A model generated the notes under the pieces. The model was not told the DNA's origin, made no database searches, and saw only the letters and a list, made by a program, of their open reading frames with translations. Below, in pieces: positions 44,966-58,805 of a stretch of 64,000 bases of DNA. Within the stretch, counting starts at the first letter, position 1; every line of letters begins with the position of its first letter. Made by a program: the position numbers and the translations under genes. The DNA is from Rhabdophis nuchalis (Eukaryota > Chordata > Lepidosauria > Squamata > Natricidae). The DNA lies in the NCBI GenBank assembly GCA_039707465.1, contig CM077646.1:76036715-76100714 (forward strand), given 5' to 3'.

Positions 44966-45196
44966 AGATCCTCCCTCCCTCCCTCCCTCCTTTCTTTCCT
45001 TCCTCCTGCCCTCCCTCCCTTCTTTCCTTCTTTCCTCCCTCCCTCCCTTCTTTCTTTTCTTCCTCCCTCCCTCCCTTCGTTCTTTCCTTCCTTTCCTCCC
45101 TCCCTCCCTCCTTCCCTCCCTCCCTCCTCCTTCTCTCCTTTCTTTCTTTCCCCTCCCTCCCTCCTTCCTTCCTTAATTTCTCCCTCCCTCTCTCCC
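44966..45196. repeat. (CCCT)n/(CTTT)n pyrimidine-rich tract, about 230 bp
   Basis: Nearly all C and T on the plus strand in irregular CCCT, CTTT and CCTT units. Open frames on both strands are simple-repeat artefacts (Ser/Pro/Phe and Lys/Glu/Gly/Arg). Confidence 0.95.
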
Positions 45197-45699
45197 GCCA
45201 TAGGATTGTCACTTAACTTATATTAATGCACACACAAAACACATAATTGGCATGCATGTACATCAGAATACGTTACTGGATTAATGGAATTAATATGATT
45301 GAAATTACTCTTATGATTTGCCTGAGCAGCTTACAATGTCATGTTGAAATCAAACCAAATCATAGCAATAACTAAGAACTACTATTGTGTAATATATAAC
45401 ACTTGCTTCTAATGTTAAAACCTGATATTAATTTCTAATAAAGCTTCCTAAAACAGGTTACATGAGGACATTTGATTAATAACTGAGAGTTTATGTTTGC
45501 ATTCTCTCCCCCCCCCCCCCCAAGCCTTTTATACAGGAGAATTAAAACTTTGGCACAATGTGACTATTTTACACATTTCCTCCATTCAATGGTTTTCCTT
45601 AAAAACAAAGAAAAAAATCGGAGTTGCTCCAAATCAGAGAATTGGAAGAAATTTGGGTCTTTTCTCAATTCTTGAAGGTACCCCATACTCTATTTTACA

Positions 45700-45740
45700 C
45701 ACGCACACACACACACACACACACAGACACACAAACACAC
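45700..45740. repeat. (CA)n microsatellite upstream of ERC2
   Basis: ACACGCACACACACACACAC and variants directly before the TATA-like ATTTATAA of the ERC2 promoter region. Confidence 0.9.
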
Positions 45741-46650
45741 GCATTTATAAGGGTGGGGTTTGGGACTTGCCCAGCTTGCGCTGAGCGGAGGGAAAGAAAG
45801 AGATGCCCGGAAGGAAGGAAGGAAGAGGAGGCGGTGGCGGTGGCCGCTCCAGCGGGAGGTCCAGCTCGCAACCAGCCTCTCTTCCAACGAAGCTCGCTGC
45901 CGCCCCTGGCGGAGAATCGCTCCGCCCCGGCGTCCAAGCAGCTGCTCGGGAATTCTGGGAATGTTGAGTCAGGGACTGGCAAGCCTGCGAGCCGGGCTGG
46001 GAAGGCAGCCTGGCACTGAGGGGCTGACTGGCGAGGGCAGGGACTGCTGAAGCCTTTTGCTGACTGTCGCAGGTTCTCGCCTCGCCTCGCCTCCCTTCGC
46101 CTCGGACCTGTTCGTCGCCTCCTCGCGCCTCCTCCTCGCCGCGGGCTGCCAGCGAGGATGAGAGCGTAGAAGCCCCGCCGAGGAAGGCGCCAGGCGGACG
46201 CAATGGTTTGAAAAGGTGAGGATCCTAATATGGCCATTATGGATTTGTATGCATCAGTTTAGCCGCGCGCACGGGGCGCGCGGGCACACGCGCCGCGCGC
46301 CACGGACAAGCACACACGCACGCACACACACTCACACACTCACACACACACTCGTGTGTTTGGGTGTAGAAAGCATTCGGGGTATCGGCAAGGGCGGGGA
46401 ACCGGGTGGAAAGAGATGAGGGTGGTAAATGTGACCAGGCGCCCGTCGCTGTCCAGGATTGTGGTGCTGAACGTCTCTCCTATAGAGAATCGTCGGCCAG
46501 AGGCGTTTGGCCGCTTCCTTTAGAAATCAGATTCCAGAGAGCCTGGGCGAGCGAGCGATTCGGCATTCATATCACTGTTAAAGGGATCTTGGCCCGACTT
46601 TAGGAGAACCGAAAACGCCTCGCTCTGTAACAGTTACGAGATGCGCTAAG
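45703..46650 (+). promoter_or_regulatory. GC-rich CpG promoter region of ERC2
   Basis: A sharp GC and CpG rise with many CGCC and GGCG runs follows a CA microsatellite and spans the probable first exon. A TATA-like ATTTATAA is at about 45743. It is the only strong CpG block upstream of the ERC2 coding exon in this window, and the gene lies on the same strand. Confidence 0.7.
45775..46215 (+). other. ERC2: Probable non-coding exon 1 of ERC2
   Basis: The GC-rich block runs to an AAAAG|GTGAGG donor at 46215/46216, which could splice to the acceptor before 62750. The left edge is an estimate from where the GC-rich block begins. The 5' UTR of related ERC genes is known to be split in this way. 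A transcript is needed to confirm the pairing. Confidence 0.5.
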
Positions 46651-48071
46651 CTTGGGGATTTTATCAAATTGGGGGGTGGGGATGGGAGAAGAGGCTGCCT
46701 TCTCTTTCGCGCGCCCCCTCCTCGCGCCTTAGATTTGGAGGAGGAAAAAAAACCAGGCTGTATGTATTAGCAGCTATATAAAGGCACGCAGGGATTTCCC
46801 CCTTTTCTTTTTTTGGGGTGGGTGGGTGAAAGATGGTTTTAGGCAGCGGAAGAGAAGATGTAACCTGTGTCGAGTGGTGCTGCATCGTGGATCGTTGAGT
46901 TGTGAATTTTGCGCGTGGATGCCTCAGCCTAGTTCGCCTCAAGATGTGTGTAGTAAATACCGCGATGGAGACAGCGGGTCCTGGTTTCCTGAGTAGCAGA
47001 GACTGATTTCTAGGCGGCTACCTGCGAAAGCCAGAATGAACCGAAGGGAATCGACTCCCTGCGCTACGAGCTGACATTTCCCGTTTGACGGACAAGCCCA
47101 AGGGCCACTTGCATTGGCAGGAACGAGCGCTTTGCGTTGAGCCCGGCCAACCCGTGCAGCCCGGAGGAGGGCAAATCCCTTTGTCGGGGTTAGTTTCCTG
47201 GTTGGCTTTTTAAATCACTGGCATCGCATACCGTTGGTTGAGCGCTTTTCTTCTCGGCAGTGAAATAAAGCCAGAAGGGAGTCTTCTGCACTTAGCATAA
47301 AACCTCCAGAAAAAAAACACACCAGGCCCTTTCCCAGGCCTCTGCCAGAGGTTGTGGCTCCTGATAAAAGAGCAGCTGCTGTGTTCTTCTTTCCGGGTGC
47401 AGGTCAGAGTACATTTTAATGCTCAACAAATAAAAGAAGGTGACAATGCCCTGGGGAGATTCTGCTTGATTTTTCTTTTCCCTAATAGAGAAATATTTAT
47501 TTTGAAGGCAGGAGAAAATCATGTCAGGGCTGCACTACCTAAGAGGCATGGCAAAAGCTGGATACAGGTCCAGTTTTCTTAAATTTGGGTGCCCTGTATT
47601 TCCAGCTTTTGGGGGGGGGGCTTTTACTTTTCTCTTACTTTCCTGATCTTAAGGAGCATAAGTGGAAGGTTTTAAGCTTTTCCCTGTGACTGCCCTTCCT
47701 CCCCCCACCCCTTCTTGCATCTTGCTGCATGCCACTTTTGCCCCTCCCCCCTTTATTTAGGAAGAAGGGATTTTCTCCCTCCCATTTACCCGTGAATGGA
47801 GTAGGGTAGTTGTAAAAGATGGATCAGAAAAGGATCTTGATGACACCTTGATGTACTCCATTTGGAACAGAGATTGTATCTGCCAAAATGTGCAACAGTA
47901 TCCTGGCCTTTGGCAAATCTCCTTTTAAATATGCACACTTGCCTGCCAGGAACTGTTTGGAAAACAGTCATGGTTTCAAACCTCAAAATGTATGTGCCAA
48001 TTCAATGTGTTTTTAAGATGATAAAACTATGCATTGCACTTATTATATATATAATATATATATATATATAT

Positions 48072-48117
48072 CAGAAAGCATCTGATATATATATATATAT
48101 ATATCAGATGCTTTCTG
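48072..48117. repeat. Perfect AT-centred palindrome
   Basis: CAGAAAGCATCTGA and TCAGATGCTTTCTG are exact inverted arms around (TA)n. More (TA)n lies to the left. It can form a cruciform. Confidence 0.9.
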
Positions 48118-49469
48118 AATGAAATATAATGGAAGTTATATTTGCATCTACTGCAAACTGACTGCTTTGATAGCATTAACACCGACCACATTTATATTTC
48201 ACTTCCAATAAAGGCTTTTACACATATTATTCTGAAATAAAATGGTTTTGTCTCTCCAGATTACACTAAAGATTGGCTGCATGATTTGGTAGGTTGCTTC
48301 AGGCACCTAAAGATAAAGCTTGAAGTTTACACAAAATATGTGAGCGAACTCTTATGACTAATACCACTGTTCTCTTCCTTCAATACCTGTATCTTTGTTT
48401 CTCTAAGTCTAAGAGATAAGCTAGTTGCCCCTAATTGAAGCATTTGTTGGAGTTATAAACAATTTTTCCACATTTGTTTTCCGATCTAGGGTAGCAATGA
48501 CCAACATTTTAAATTTCTTCAGCAGCTCCATATCTATTATTTCTGCTTTACACAATCTTCAAAATCTCAGCTTTCCTTGGTCATTATCTAGATATTTGTA
48601 GTAATATATTTTCTTTTTTTGCTGACACTCCCTCCTGTCATTTCTTTTTCCTTTAGTCTAAATGTTTTATAAACAAATGTTGTCCTACTGTCACTTTGAT
48701 CATGTTGCCTTGAAATTCCAGAGCTGTCACCCATTCACACACATGCAGTGACTTTCCTAGGTTCTAGTCCATGATTTCTAATTTTTCAGACCATTTCTAC
48801 CTCATCTTTCATTGTTGTTTCATCTACCAGAGCCATTTCCTGTCTGGCTCCTTTGCCTCCTTTTGCTGCTGTTTCATATTCTGCCCTGCTGCTTTCTCTA
48901 CCCAGCACTGTTTTGATTCCTCTGAAAATCTCTGGCTTTCATTCCTGATTTAGATCTCTCCTCAAACTTAACTTCCACATAAGCTTCCCTGACACTATTG
49001 TCTTCCTTGCATTTCCATCCTATTCTTTTATTATCGGAAAGGGATCTTATTCCTCTTTCAAAGGCATTTATGTGCAGTTGGAATGCTGGCCTTTAGATGA
49101 GCATGACTTCTGCCCTCCATGGCAAGGAGCCAGGGTATTTGAGGGACTGCCCTACTCCCATCATTTCTACTGTTCCATTAAATCAGACAGAAGGAGGCAT
49201 TCTCTGGATCCCAACTGATTAAGGTTTGTCATCCAGTGAAACGTAGGCAGCCTGCCTTTTTGGTAGCTGTGTCTTCTCTCTAGGATAAGCATACCACCCA
49301 AGGTTCTGCTGGCACTGACTCTGTTCATCTTTTGGAAAGCCTTGAAGACCTGGCTTTTTTCCCAGGCATGGGGGCAACGCGAATGAGAGTGTTCTGTTGA
49401 AATTTCTTATAAAACATCACGTGCAGGAGAGAAAATAAAGTTGGAGATGATGTTTTAAAGACTTCTCCA

Positions 49470-49770
49470 ATGGCAATGCCCTCCCATTTCTTTGGGACCC
49501 AGACCTACTTGCTAGTACTATGGCTTGCTAGGGAAAGAGAATGGACCTTTTCCATGGTGGCACTAATCATGATGAAGAATGGCCTCCCCTGTGCTATATA
49601 GCAGTCCCAAGGCTGATGTGTTTTAGGTGTCTTTAACTCCCTCTTTCAATGTTATCCTTCTCTAGCCATTTACTCCACCTAACATTTTTATTTGGATGGA
49701 TTATTTTTACCTTGATTTTATTCTGGTTTATTAACTTGCTTATTGTTGGCTGAATAAATATTGTCAATTG
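49470..49770 (+). mobile_element. Old L2-like 3' fragment (tentative)
   Basis: The pattern of a CCCTCCCATTTCTTTGGGAC region followed by a TTATTTTTACCTTG 3' UTR and GGCTGAATAAATATTG recalls L2 ends, but no clean coding motif is left. Confidence 0.3.
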
Positions 49771-50590
49771 TTTTCAGCATTTACAAACTAAGAAGCAGCC
49801 TAGAAATAATTTAAATAATCCTGTGATAAGTGCAAGAAATAGTAAGGATTGGTGCTATGGCTCTCATGGGTGTATATATGTATGTATGTATGTATACAGT
49901 ATTATGAGCACAAAAGCAAGGCATGCTTGCCTCACTGTTTATGCACACTCTGTGTGAAATCTTCCCAGAGTTGGAAGACAAAATAATCTATTACAGTACT
50001 GCTGTGGAAGATAAATAAATCATAGGGAAGTAGCAGGCTTCATATTTCAGATTGGACTAGACTTCCGACACAGATTTGGAAGTAAAATGCTTTGTTGTAG
50101 CTGAAGTATTGAGAAAAGAATCAGCTGCTAGAATTGGTTTTTATCTCTCCTTTGATTGTTGATTGTTTATTATTCCTATGACACTGACAAATTGGAGTTG
50201 AGATAGTTTTGAAAAACCAAGATTAACTATGGTTTAACAAGGTATGTGAATAGAACCAGAGGTACTTCAAAGCCATTCTATTTTACTTATCTGTGATCTA
50301 AGTTCTTTAGATAGGAAATGGTATTAAGTTTATTCTCATTCAAAATAGTCGATAGATATATGTTTCACTTGCTGAGAATATTCTCAATAAGGTAGTGATA
50401 TATTGTCAATTCAGGGTAAAATAACCTTCTCAAATTCTTCTTGCTAAATTCCAAGTTATTTGAAAAGTAATATATTTTCTCCAACCTATGAATCTGATAG
50501 GGATACCATTAACAATAATTTTTAGGATATTCACACTTGTATGTTTGTTTTAATCTTAATATTTCTCACTTTCTAATTTTCTTGGGCAAC

Positions 50591-51134
<544 letters not shown>

Positions 51135-51299
51135 ATGCTTTAAAAATATTGTAATAACACAACTTTTAGCCAGGCAAAATATTTCTCTTTTTTTTATTGC
51201 TCAACTACTTTTTATAAATTTGACTTTTTTTTAAAATGACCCAAATGGATACTTTTAAATTTCCAGGGACATACAAAAAGTTATTAGGATAAAAGTGTT

Positions 51300-51378
51300 T
51301 TCCTTCCTTCCTTCCTTCCTTCCTTCCTTCCTTCCTTCCTTCCTTCCTTCCTTCCTTCCTTCCTTCCTTCCTTCCTTC
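51300..51378. repeat. (TTCC)n microsatellite
   Basis: About 19 uninterrupted TTCC units in ERC2 intron 1. Confidence 0.95.
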
Positions 51379-51556
51379 TCCTATGTACCACTTTGAATAA
51401 TTTAACCCATATCTTCTATAAACATTATCTGACATTTATCCATTTTAAAAACATTTCATAAACCCGAGGGAGGAAAAGATGTGGCAATAAAACAAACAAA
51501 ATAGCTATGAAAATCTTATTTTTTAATGGGTCAGGGAACACAGCAATAAGATAGTG

Positions 51557-51577
51557 TAGTGTAGTGTAGTGTAGTGA
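51557..51577. repeat. (GTGTA)n short tandem repeat
   Basis: Four copies of GTGTA followed by GTGAG. Confidence 0.8.
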
Positions 51578-54284
51578 GATTCCAAAGTATTAATTTTAGT
51601 GCTCGATGGTCCAAAAGTGTTATCAACTCAAGGTATGGGGTTTTGTGCTATGGAAGCTACCATCAGAAGGACCAAAAGATGTGACTTGTTGTATCAAGGA
51701 AATATAGTCTTGTTACCTTGTAAATGTTAGAACTTTATCTTTCATCAGGATGGCTAATAGTGAGGGATGTTGTATGTGACAGCTTAGCTGTGTTCGCCTA
51801 GCCTGAAGTATGAATCACCTGTGCATCTGCATAAGTTTAGCTTATATGTGCTGACCCACTGAAGTAGATTGCAATTAGCTTCTATTACTATCTGGAGAGG
51901 GTGCCATCAGGCAGTGTGTATGTGTGTATTATTTATTTCATGTTTTTATTATTTGTATAAATAACCCAATGCAGCAAATATACCAATTTCCACTACACCT
52001 AATACCCTTTCTTCCTTCTAGTTTCCCCATAACAAGAACCCTGCGAGGTGAATTGGGCTGAAAGAGAATGACGGGCTCAAAGTCACTCAGCTGGCTTTCA
52101 TGCCTGAGGCAGGACAAGAACTCACATGTTCTAGGTATCATCATTCTTGATCTGACTCGAACAAATTCTGCTTGAGGACATGAAGAAGCAGTAGGATACC
52201 CAGAAATATGTCCCACTTATTTTCTTAATTTTCCTGCAGTTTGGTGCTAGATTTGTTTTTTTAATGCTAAATTGCAGTGCAGTTTGTTACTATCTCAGAT
52301 TGTGTACCGGGCCATAATAAAGGGGTGCTGATTATGACCGCCATTTTGACTTTGTTGTTGACACCCACCTAGGTGCTTCTGTCCTGTACATTGCAGGGCA
52401 TTCTATTCCTAGCCTTTAGGATCTTTTTGGAAATTAACTGACACAGAGAAAGTGGTTTGATCTCTGAGGTCATTACTGCTCACAATGCTTTTGTCAATGT
52501 GTCAAATCAATTTTTAAAAGCTTCTGAGGAGTTCCACCCTTTCCCCATTCAGAGTGGAACTCCCCAATTCTCAACTAAAATAGGGGGTGTTGATGTAAAC
52601 TGACAAAGTGCATTTTCCTTCTTTAGGATAGCATTTTTTTCCAAAATAGGGAAAGAAGGAAAGAAAAAGTAGATTCAGCACAACAGCTGAACAGAAAATA
52701 CTTGTGTATTTCATTCGTGGCATCATTATTTTTCTTCAGCAGTTATTCTATGGCAGAATATTATGATTCTTCTGCTCACATAATAAAATGTCTTACGATC
52801 CTTGAATGAGAGACAATGGGTTGTTGTTTTTTACTTCCACTTTAAATGTATACTTGTAAAAACCTTGAATATATCTGTGCACTGTGAACATTAAGTACAT
52901 TTGCCCCTGACAACCTGGTGATTTTTAGATGTTCTGGCAATTGTAATCTTAAAACACAGGAAAGCTGACACACCCAATAATAAATTAAAAATAGTTCTGT
53001 GCTAACAGTCCTACGAATATTTCTAATTTAGAATGTTTTTTCCATCTTTCATTTCAAGGTTTTTTAAAACTTGAAATAGTAAACATCATCTCAAGTAAGA
53101 ATCTTATGCTTGAGGTGAAAAAATTAAATTTGGCCTCTTCAGATTACATGCCATAATATAAACAATATGTGAAAATATTGTTTATTCAATAAATAATAAC
53201 AAATGTGGGTACTTAAATGTAAATTACAACAAAATTGTTATATGTAAATTACAAAATTGTAATATGTAACACACACTTAAATTATTCCTGTATATTATGT
53301 ACTGTACCATTTTTCTTTCAATATGTATGAATGGTTGATTTGTGCCAAACAGTGGAGCTAATCATCCAGATATACAGCTGATGACAGTTCTGCTTTTAAA
53401 ATTGCAAAAGCAAAATGCAGTGACTGATTTTTTTTTGTTAGCCCTCACCATCCAAATGTTGGCCTATCTCAGGCGTGCACCTGGCACAGATTATGGTAAT
53501 TGTCTTCCTAGGTGTGACACTTAAAGAAGAAATTGTCTGTATATTCTAATTTTTGGCAAGGAAAGCAAAATAAATCCAAATGAAAATGTGAAAGATGAAT
53601 TTCAAAGAATGGGTTAATTTAAAACAGCAAGGAGTCTTGTGGCACTTTAGAAACTAACACACTGATTGCGAATGTCAAAGATGACAGCCCATAGAGGGCA
53701 ATGTAGATTACAGGGTTTTTCACACACACTCTTTCTCCCTTCCCCAAACTCAGTGAGGTGCCTGCTTTACTGAACCCCGGACAGCCAGTCATGTTTACTG
53801 CTAGGTAAAATGAACGTTGTAAAAAGCTGCAATGCAACAGAAAAGAAATGTAATACAAAAGCAAGCTATCAAAAGAAAAACTTGGCATTTAAGACAAACC
53901 ATGCCTTAAATTCTGCACACCCGGGACAAGGGAATTATTGAAATTCAAAACAATAGCAAAATATAAAGTATATTTCATAGAGTATCAAATATATAGTATT
54001 TAATCATGGAAAATAATATGCAAATTACATGCAGATAGTAGTCACAACATACAGTAATTTAACTTATTTGTTCTCTGCCTTCGTCAGAAATAAATACCAT
54101 ATAGCATTTAAATGTGTAATTATAAATAATAATTTGGAATAAATTCTTCCAAAGAATTATTTGAACTTTCAAAGTTTTTTACCCTTTAGCATTTATCTGG
54201 TCTGCTTGTTTTTACACCGCAGAGATAATCAGTGTATGATACAACTAGGGTTTTTGTTGTTTGTTTACTTATCATCTGGCTTGA

Positions 54285-54435
54285 TGCAAAGCCAGTGTGG
54301 TTAAAGTGCTGGACTAGTAGTGAGAAGAGCCAGGTTCTAGGCCCCCCTATAGGCACAGAAACCAGCTGGGTGATCTTAGGCCAGTTACTCCTCTCAGTCC
54401 TAAACACCATCAGGCTCTGCAGCAACTAGTTGGTA
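54285..54435 (+). mobile_element. tRNA-headed SINE, MIR-like core
   Basis: GCCAGTGTGGTTAAAGTGCT, AAGAGCCAGGTTCTAGG (decayed B box) and CAGCTGGGTGATCTTAGGCC, then AGTTACTCCTCTCAG, match the MIR-like SINE layout. Partner copy at 56540. Confidence 0.65.
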
Positions 54436-56365
54436 AAGAAAACCTTCTGTCACATCTCTCTGTCACATTCATAGCTGTGTTTGAAAACACAGTGCAGAAA
54501 TGAGCGAAGTCACAAACCAGGTGATAAAAAATTTAGGAAAAACAATAACGAAATAGGAAAACCAATTCAAAGATTATTTTTTTTAAAATCAGACTATCCT
54601 TTTGGTACAAAGCAAAGTTTTAGTTTCAGTCCAGTATGAAGATACTTTTTGTTGATCGCTGCCCACTTTGTTAGTCTAGCCCCAAAGACGATGTCCTTAA
54701 TTTAAAATATGTTGGTAAATTTGGATTAATTTCAGTTGGCATTTCTTAATTCCAGATTTAATCTGAATGAAATGTGGAGTCTTTTCTTCCTTTCACAGAG
54801 CATAAAGGAGGAATTTAGGATTAAATTAAACATGTGTAAAATCTCTCTTCGGATGTGTGGACTTTAAATCCAAAGGATTTAAAGTCTGTGAAGAAGCAGA
54901 GCTTGTGCGCAGCCTCCTCAGCCTTCCGTATCTTTTGTCTCTTAATGTATTTTGGCTGAATGCTGAATAGAGCTCAAGCCACAAGCAGTGCTAGCGTATA
55001 CCAAAGAGTTCTGCAGCAATACAAGCCAAGACCTGCATCTTCTGAGTCTCAGCTGATGCTGGGTAGTGAAGTCCATGAGTCATAAAAGAGCCACAGATCG
55101 CCACCCTGTAGATCAGTCTTTAAAGGAGCTCAGGGTTTTGTCATTTTACTGCAATATACAAACAGCAATGCTTTTTGTAAAATGATCAACTCCAAACAAT
55201 ATCCTGTTGCATTGTTTCTAGATAAACAGGGATAATCCCAAACGGATGGTAGATGCCACCTATTTTTCAGAGCAGATTCTGTGTGTTTACAATCCTTTTT
55301 TGGTGACTCCTGATATCCACTGATGTGTTGCTAAATTACCAGAAAGTCATTGAAAGCGAATGTCCATATCTGTTTGAAATTTAATGAATATTTATGTATT
55401 AATTTATTTACTTTTGGTATTTTTCAACTACCCATCTTTCTCAGTTATAGTATATTAGATGTGATATATATTAAGATCCACTGAAATTTAATGGTTACTG
55501 ATACTTTGTCTCTATTTAAAATATTTTAGGTGTATAAAGTTACTATTTTTTAATCTGAATTATGGTTCATGGTTGAGAACTATTCTGAACTGTCTGGAGG
55601 AGAGGACAGTTAAATACAGAATCAAAGAGGAATAGTTGGAACATTTTTCCAACATATAGTATGTGCCATTACCAGTGGTTTCACTCATCAATTAATAATA
55701 GACATTTGTTGCCAGGATATAAAAAAAATCTGTTTTATATATATAAATTTCAAAAGCACAATAACTTAGTAGCTTCATCCTGCTTTATTGGTTAGGTAGA
55801 TTCTGTATAATCAAGGATTGAAGTATTAAAGAACATCTTGCTTCCAGATAAGAGGTTGAATGAGATAATCCTGACTACCATTTTTCTAAGTGTGTCCAGT
55901 GATTTTTAGCCTGTGTCAGATGTAGTTAAGGAATATATGAGGGCCAGCTTTAACTGTGATCATGCTAATTAGGATTTAAAAATAGCTTTCAATTATACTT
56001 CAGTCAGCGTCAGCATTCATGCTTGGCATCTCAAGTACAAGTGCTGACATGGGAAAGCGATTTTATCCTAGATTGAATTGGATTTGGTGTTATTTGGCTG
56101 TCATGCTTGAGTCATTTGGTATGGATCTGTTTGCCCAGGGTTCAGCAAATGCTTTTTACTCATTGTCATGCTGTGTTGGATTATGGATATTATGGTGAAT
56201 GTTTTGTGATCAAATTGAATTATCTTTGATCTCATTCATCTGTAATTCTGTGGAGTGTGTAAAGTATGGAAATTTTTAAATTGTTGTAGGTAAGAAGAAG
56301 AAAACGAGGCTGGTGTGTTCACTAAGGCTTTCAATTATACTTCAACTATACTTCAATTATACTTA

Positions 56366-56530
56366 TACTACGTCCCAAAGATGCTTTTTCAAGAGACAAC
56401 TGGACTTCCTGTTTTTTCTTTGGAAGCTTCTTGGATGAGAAGTGAAATGTCTTTAAAATAAGTCCAGTTGCCTCTTGAAAAAGCACCTTTGGGACAACCA
56501 TGATCTGGTGACTGAGAATCTCCATGGACA
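56366..56530. repeat. Penelope-like palindromic repeat, third copy
   Basis: TCCCAAAGATGCTTTTTCAA faces AAAAAGCACCTTTGGGACAA, and it ends GACTGAGAATCTCCATGGAC. The core is GGATGAGAAGTGAAATGTC. Confidence 0.6.
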
Positions 56531-56539
56531 TTGGCTAAG

Positions 56540-56735
56540 GCACTGGGCTAAAAATTGGAAAGTCATGAGTTTTGCAGTAGTCCTGCCTTAGGCACAAAGC
56601 CAGCTGGGTGGCCTTGGGCCAGTCACACTCTCTCAGCCCTAGGAAAGGGCAATGGCAAGCCACTACTGAAATCTGGCCAAGAAATCCACAGGGACTAGTG
56701 CAAACACAATCACACAAAATAGTCAGAAGCAATTT
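56540..56735 (+). mobile_element. tRNA-headed SINE, MIR-like core
   Basis: AAGGCACTGGGCTAAAAATT, AAAGCCAGCTGGGTGGCC, TTGGGCCAGTCACACTC and GGCAATGGCAAGCCACTACT are the conserved core of the family. It follows the palindromic repeat directly. Confidence 0.7.
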
Positions 56736-56933
56736 TCAGGCTTTGCCATTTATCTTTATAGTTGCAGTGGTTAGCTTTCTTTTGTTCCAAGACTCTCAGC
56801 TTATTTCTTGCTTACAACATCTCAAATTTATTTCTCTATCAATATTTCTTCAGGTTTTCAGCATGTTTAAATATTGATTGCTATTTGTGATGCTATTGAT
56901 CTCCCCTTGGGTTTGTATCATTTCTTTTTAGAG

Positions 56934-57040
56934 CAGAGGTCTCCAACCTCTGCAACTTTAAGTCTTTAAGCAAAGCTGGCTGGAGAAGTCTGGGAGCTGA
57001 AGTCCTTCAGACTTAAAGTTGCAAAGGTTGGAGACCCCTG
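56934..57040. mobile_element. hAT-type MITE (107 bp) with perfect TSD
   Basis: Ends CAGAGGTCTCCAACC and GGTTGGAGACCCCTG are inverted. TTTTAGAG flanks both sides (56926-56933, 57041-57048). Closely related to 61588-61725. Confidence 0.93.
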
Positions 57041-57149
57041 TTTTAGAGTGTTTAGGAATTTTAAGTCTAGATCACAGAAGCTGTAACATGAAGCAGAAAG
57101 TTAGACTCAAAAACAATAGCAGGACTTTTACTCTGCCTATGATTTAAAC

Positions 57150-57305
57150 CATCATTTTTCAAGCCTGCCAGCTTGAAGATGTGTGGACGTCAACTCCCAG
57201 AATTCCCTAGCAGTCCTGCGAGGTTGGGGCTGAAGATGCTGGCTGGAGAATTCTGGGAGATGGTCCACATATTGTATCTTCAAGATGCCGGAATTGAGAA
57301 ACACT
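57150..57305. mobile_element. hAT-type foldback MITE (156 bp)
   Basis: CATCATTTTTCAAGCCTGCC and the closing GGAATTGAGAAACACT are the ends; GTCAACTCCCAGAATTCCC faces GGAGAATTCTGGGAGATGG inside. Flanks ATTTAAAC and ATTTAGAT match imperfectly. Confidence 0.7.
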
Positions 57306-57833
57306 ATTTAGATTATAAATAACACAGGCAACATAACCTCATTATGCTTTTCTCAGTAGAGTTCAGATAACGAGACAGGGCTGAGATGTTGAAAATAAAG
57401 ATTGTTAATTTAGATCATGCTTTGTTCTAAAACAGACCGATCCCTGTTGGTTCCTTTGGAAAGATGCTTCTGTTAAAGAAATGGAAAACAAAAGAGAAAA
57501 GGGATTTTAGCTTTTCATACTTTTGAAAGTATATCAACGATGTATTCTTCTTTTTTTTTCAAAGTCCAGAGGAACATGTATCAAGCATGTTTATAATGGC
57601 AAGAAACCAGAAACCTTCAAGGCTCTTCCATCAATTACCGGTATATAATGGTCTGTAAAGTATGTTAGGATTTTTTTTGTATATAACTTTAATTAAAACT
57701 TTTAAACGAGAAGTTTAGTTTCTTTTTAAGCAAAAAGATAAACACCAATACAATAATATAAAGTAAGGAAGAAAAACAGAAAGAAATCAAAAAGTGCAAG
57801 AAAAGAAGAAGAAAACTAGAAAAGAAATAAATT

Positions 57834-58312
57834 GGCTCCATGGCTCGGGACCTGGTTATCTGCGGGACCGCCTCCTACCACATACCTCCCTTCGACCTGT
57901 CTGCTCCCACAGAGAGGGCCTCCTCAGGGTACCATCTGCCGGACAATGCCGGCTGGCAACCCCCAGGGGGAGAGCCTCCTCTGTGGCAGGTCCTGCCCTC
58001 TGGAACGACCTGCCCCCCGACCTTCGCACCATCACGGACCTTCTCCTCTTCTATCGAACTTTAAAAACATACCTATTCCATGTCGCTGGCCTAGCATAGC
58101 TTTTATGAAAGTTCCAATTATAATAATTTTAATGGTATTTAAGTATAAGTTTTAGCACAAACCCATTGTATTTAATGTATTTTTAACTTTTATATTATCA
58201 TTGTATTTACTACTTTTTATTCTTTCTGTGCACCGCCCTGAGTCCCTTTTGGGAGATAGGGCGGTATAAAAATCCGATTAAAGTTAAAGTTAAAGTTAAA
58301 GAAAAAAATAAA
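57834..58312 (+). mobile_element. L2-like LINE 3' end with (TTAAAG)n tail
   Basis: Frame from GPGYLRDRLLPHTS through VCSHREGLLRVPS to ALWNDLPPDLRTITDL and TLKTYLFHVAGLA, the RT C-terminus. The 3' UTR ends GGGCGGTATAAAAATCCG and four TTAAAG units. AGAAATAAA before and AAAAATAAA after may be the TSD. Almost intact in frame, so fairly young. Confidence 0.8.
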
Positions 58313-58805
58313 GGTCGCTTCTGATGTTCAAATAACCTGTTTCTAAAGTTACATCATACTGCTTTTCTTTCTGTAATCTATTCTATCTAATCACCGAAAC
58401 CATAAATCGCAAATTTATTTTCATGCTTCCAGTCGCCAATCAATATAGATAATATTTTTCCTCTAATCAAAGAAATCAATCTATAGCTCTGGAGATTTCT
58501 GTATAAACTAGTTTATATACTTAATCTCCCATTTTTTGTGTTTAAATTAATTTACCTGGCATTAGGGGAAAATGTTTATTTTCCCTCTGTTAAACAAACT
58601 GAATTTAATATTAATAATTAATATTAATTTATTTGTATAACACACACACACGTATGCATGTGTGTGCGTGTGTGTGTGTAAAGTGTTTTTTCATTAGTCA
58701 AAGCACCTGGTGTGCCCAAATATGGGAGGGAGCATACTCTTTTGCCTTTCAGCCCCACTCCAGGAGACTTCCAGGTAGAAAACCATTTTGTGTTGCATTT
58801 ATGTT

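Noticed and set aside
44847..45212. Lys/Glu/Gly/Arg-rich frames and their Ser/Pro-rich partners
   Set aside because: Simple-repeat translation of the pyrimidine tract.
45695..46237. Open frames of up to 180 codons in the ERC2 promoter
   Set aside because: GC-rich chance frames crossing a CA repeat, with no family signature.
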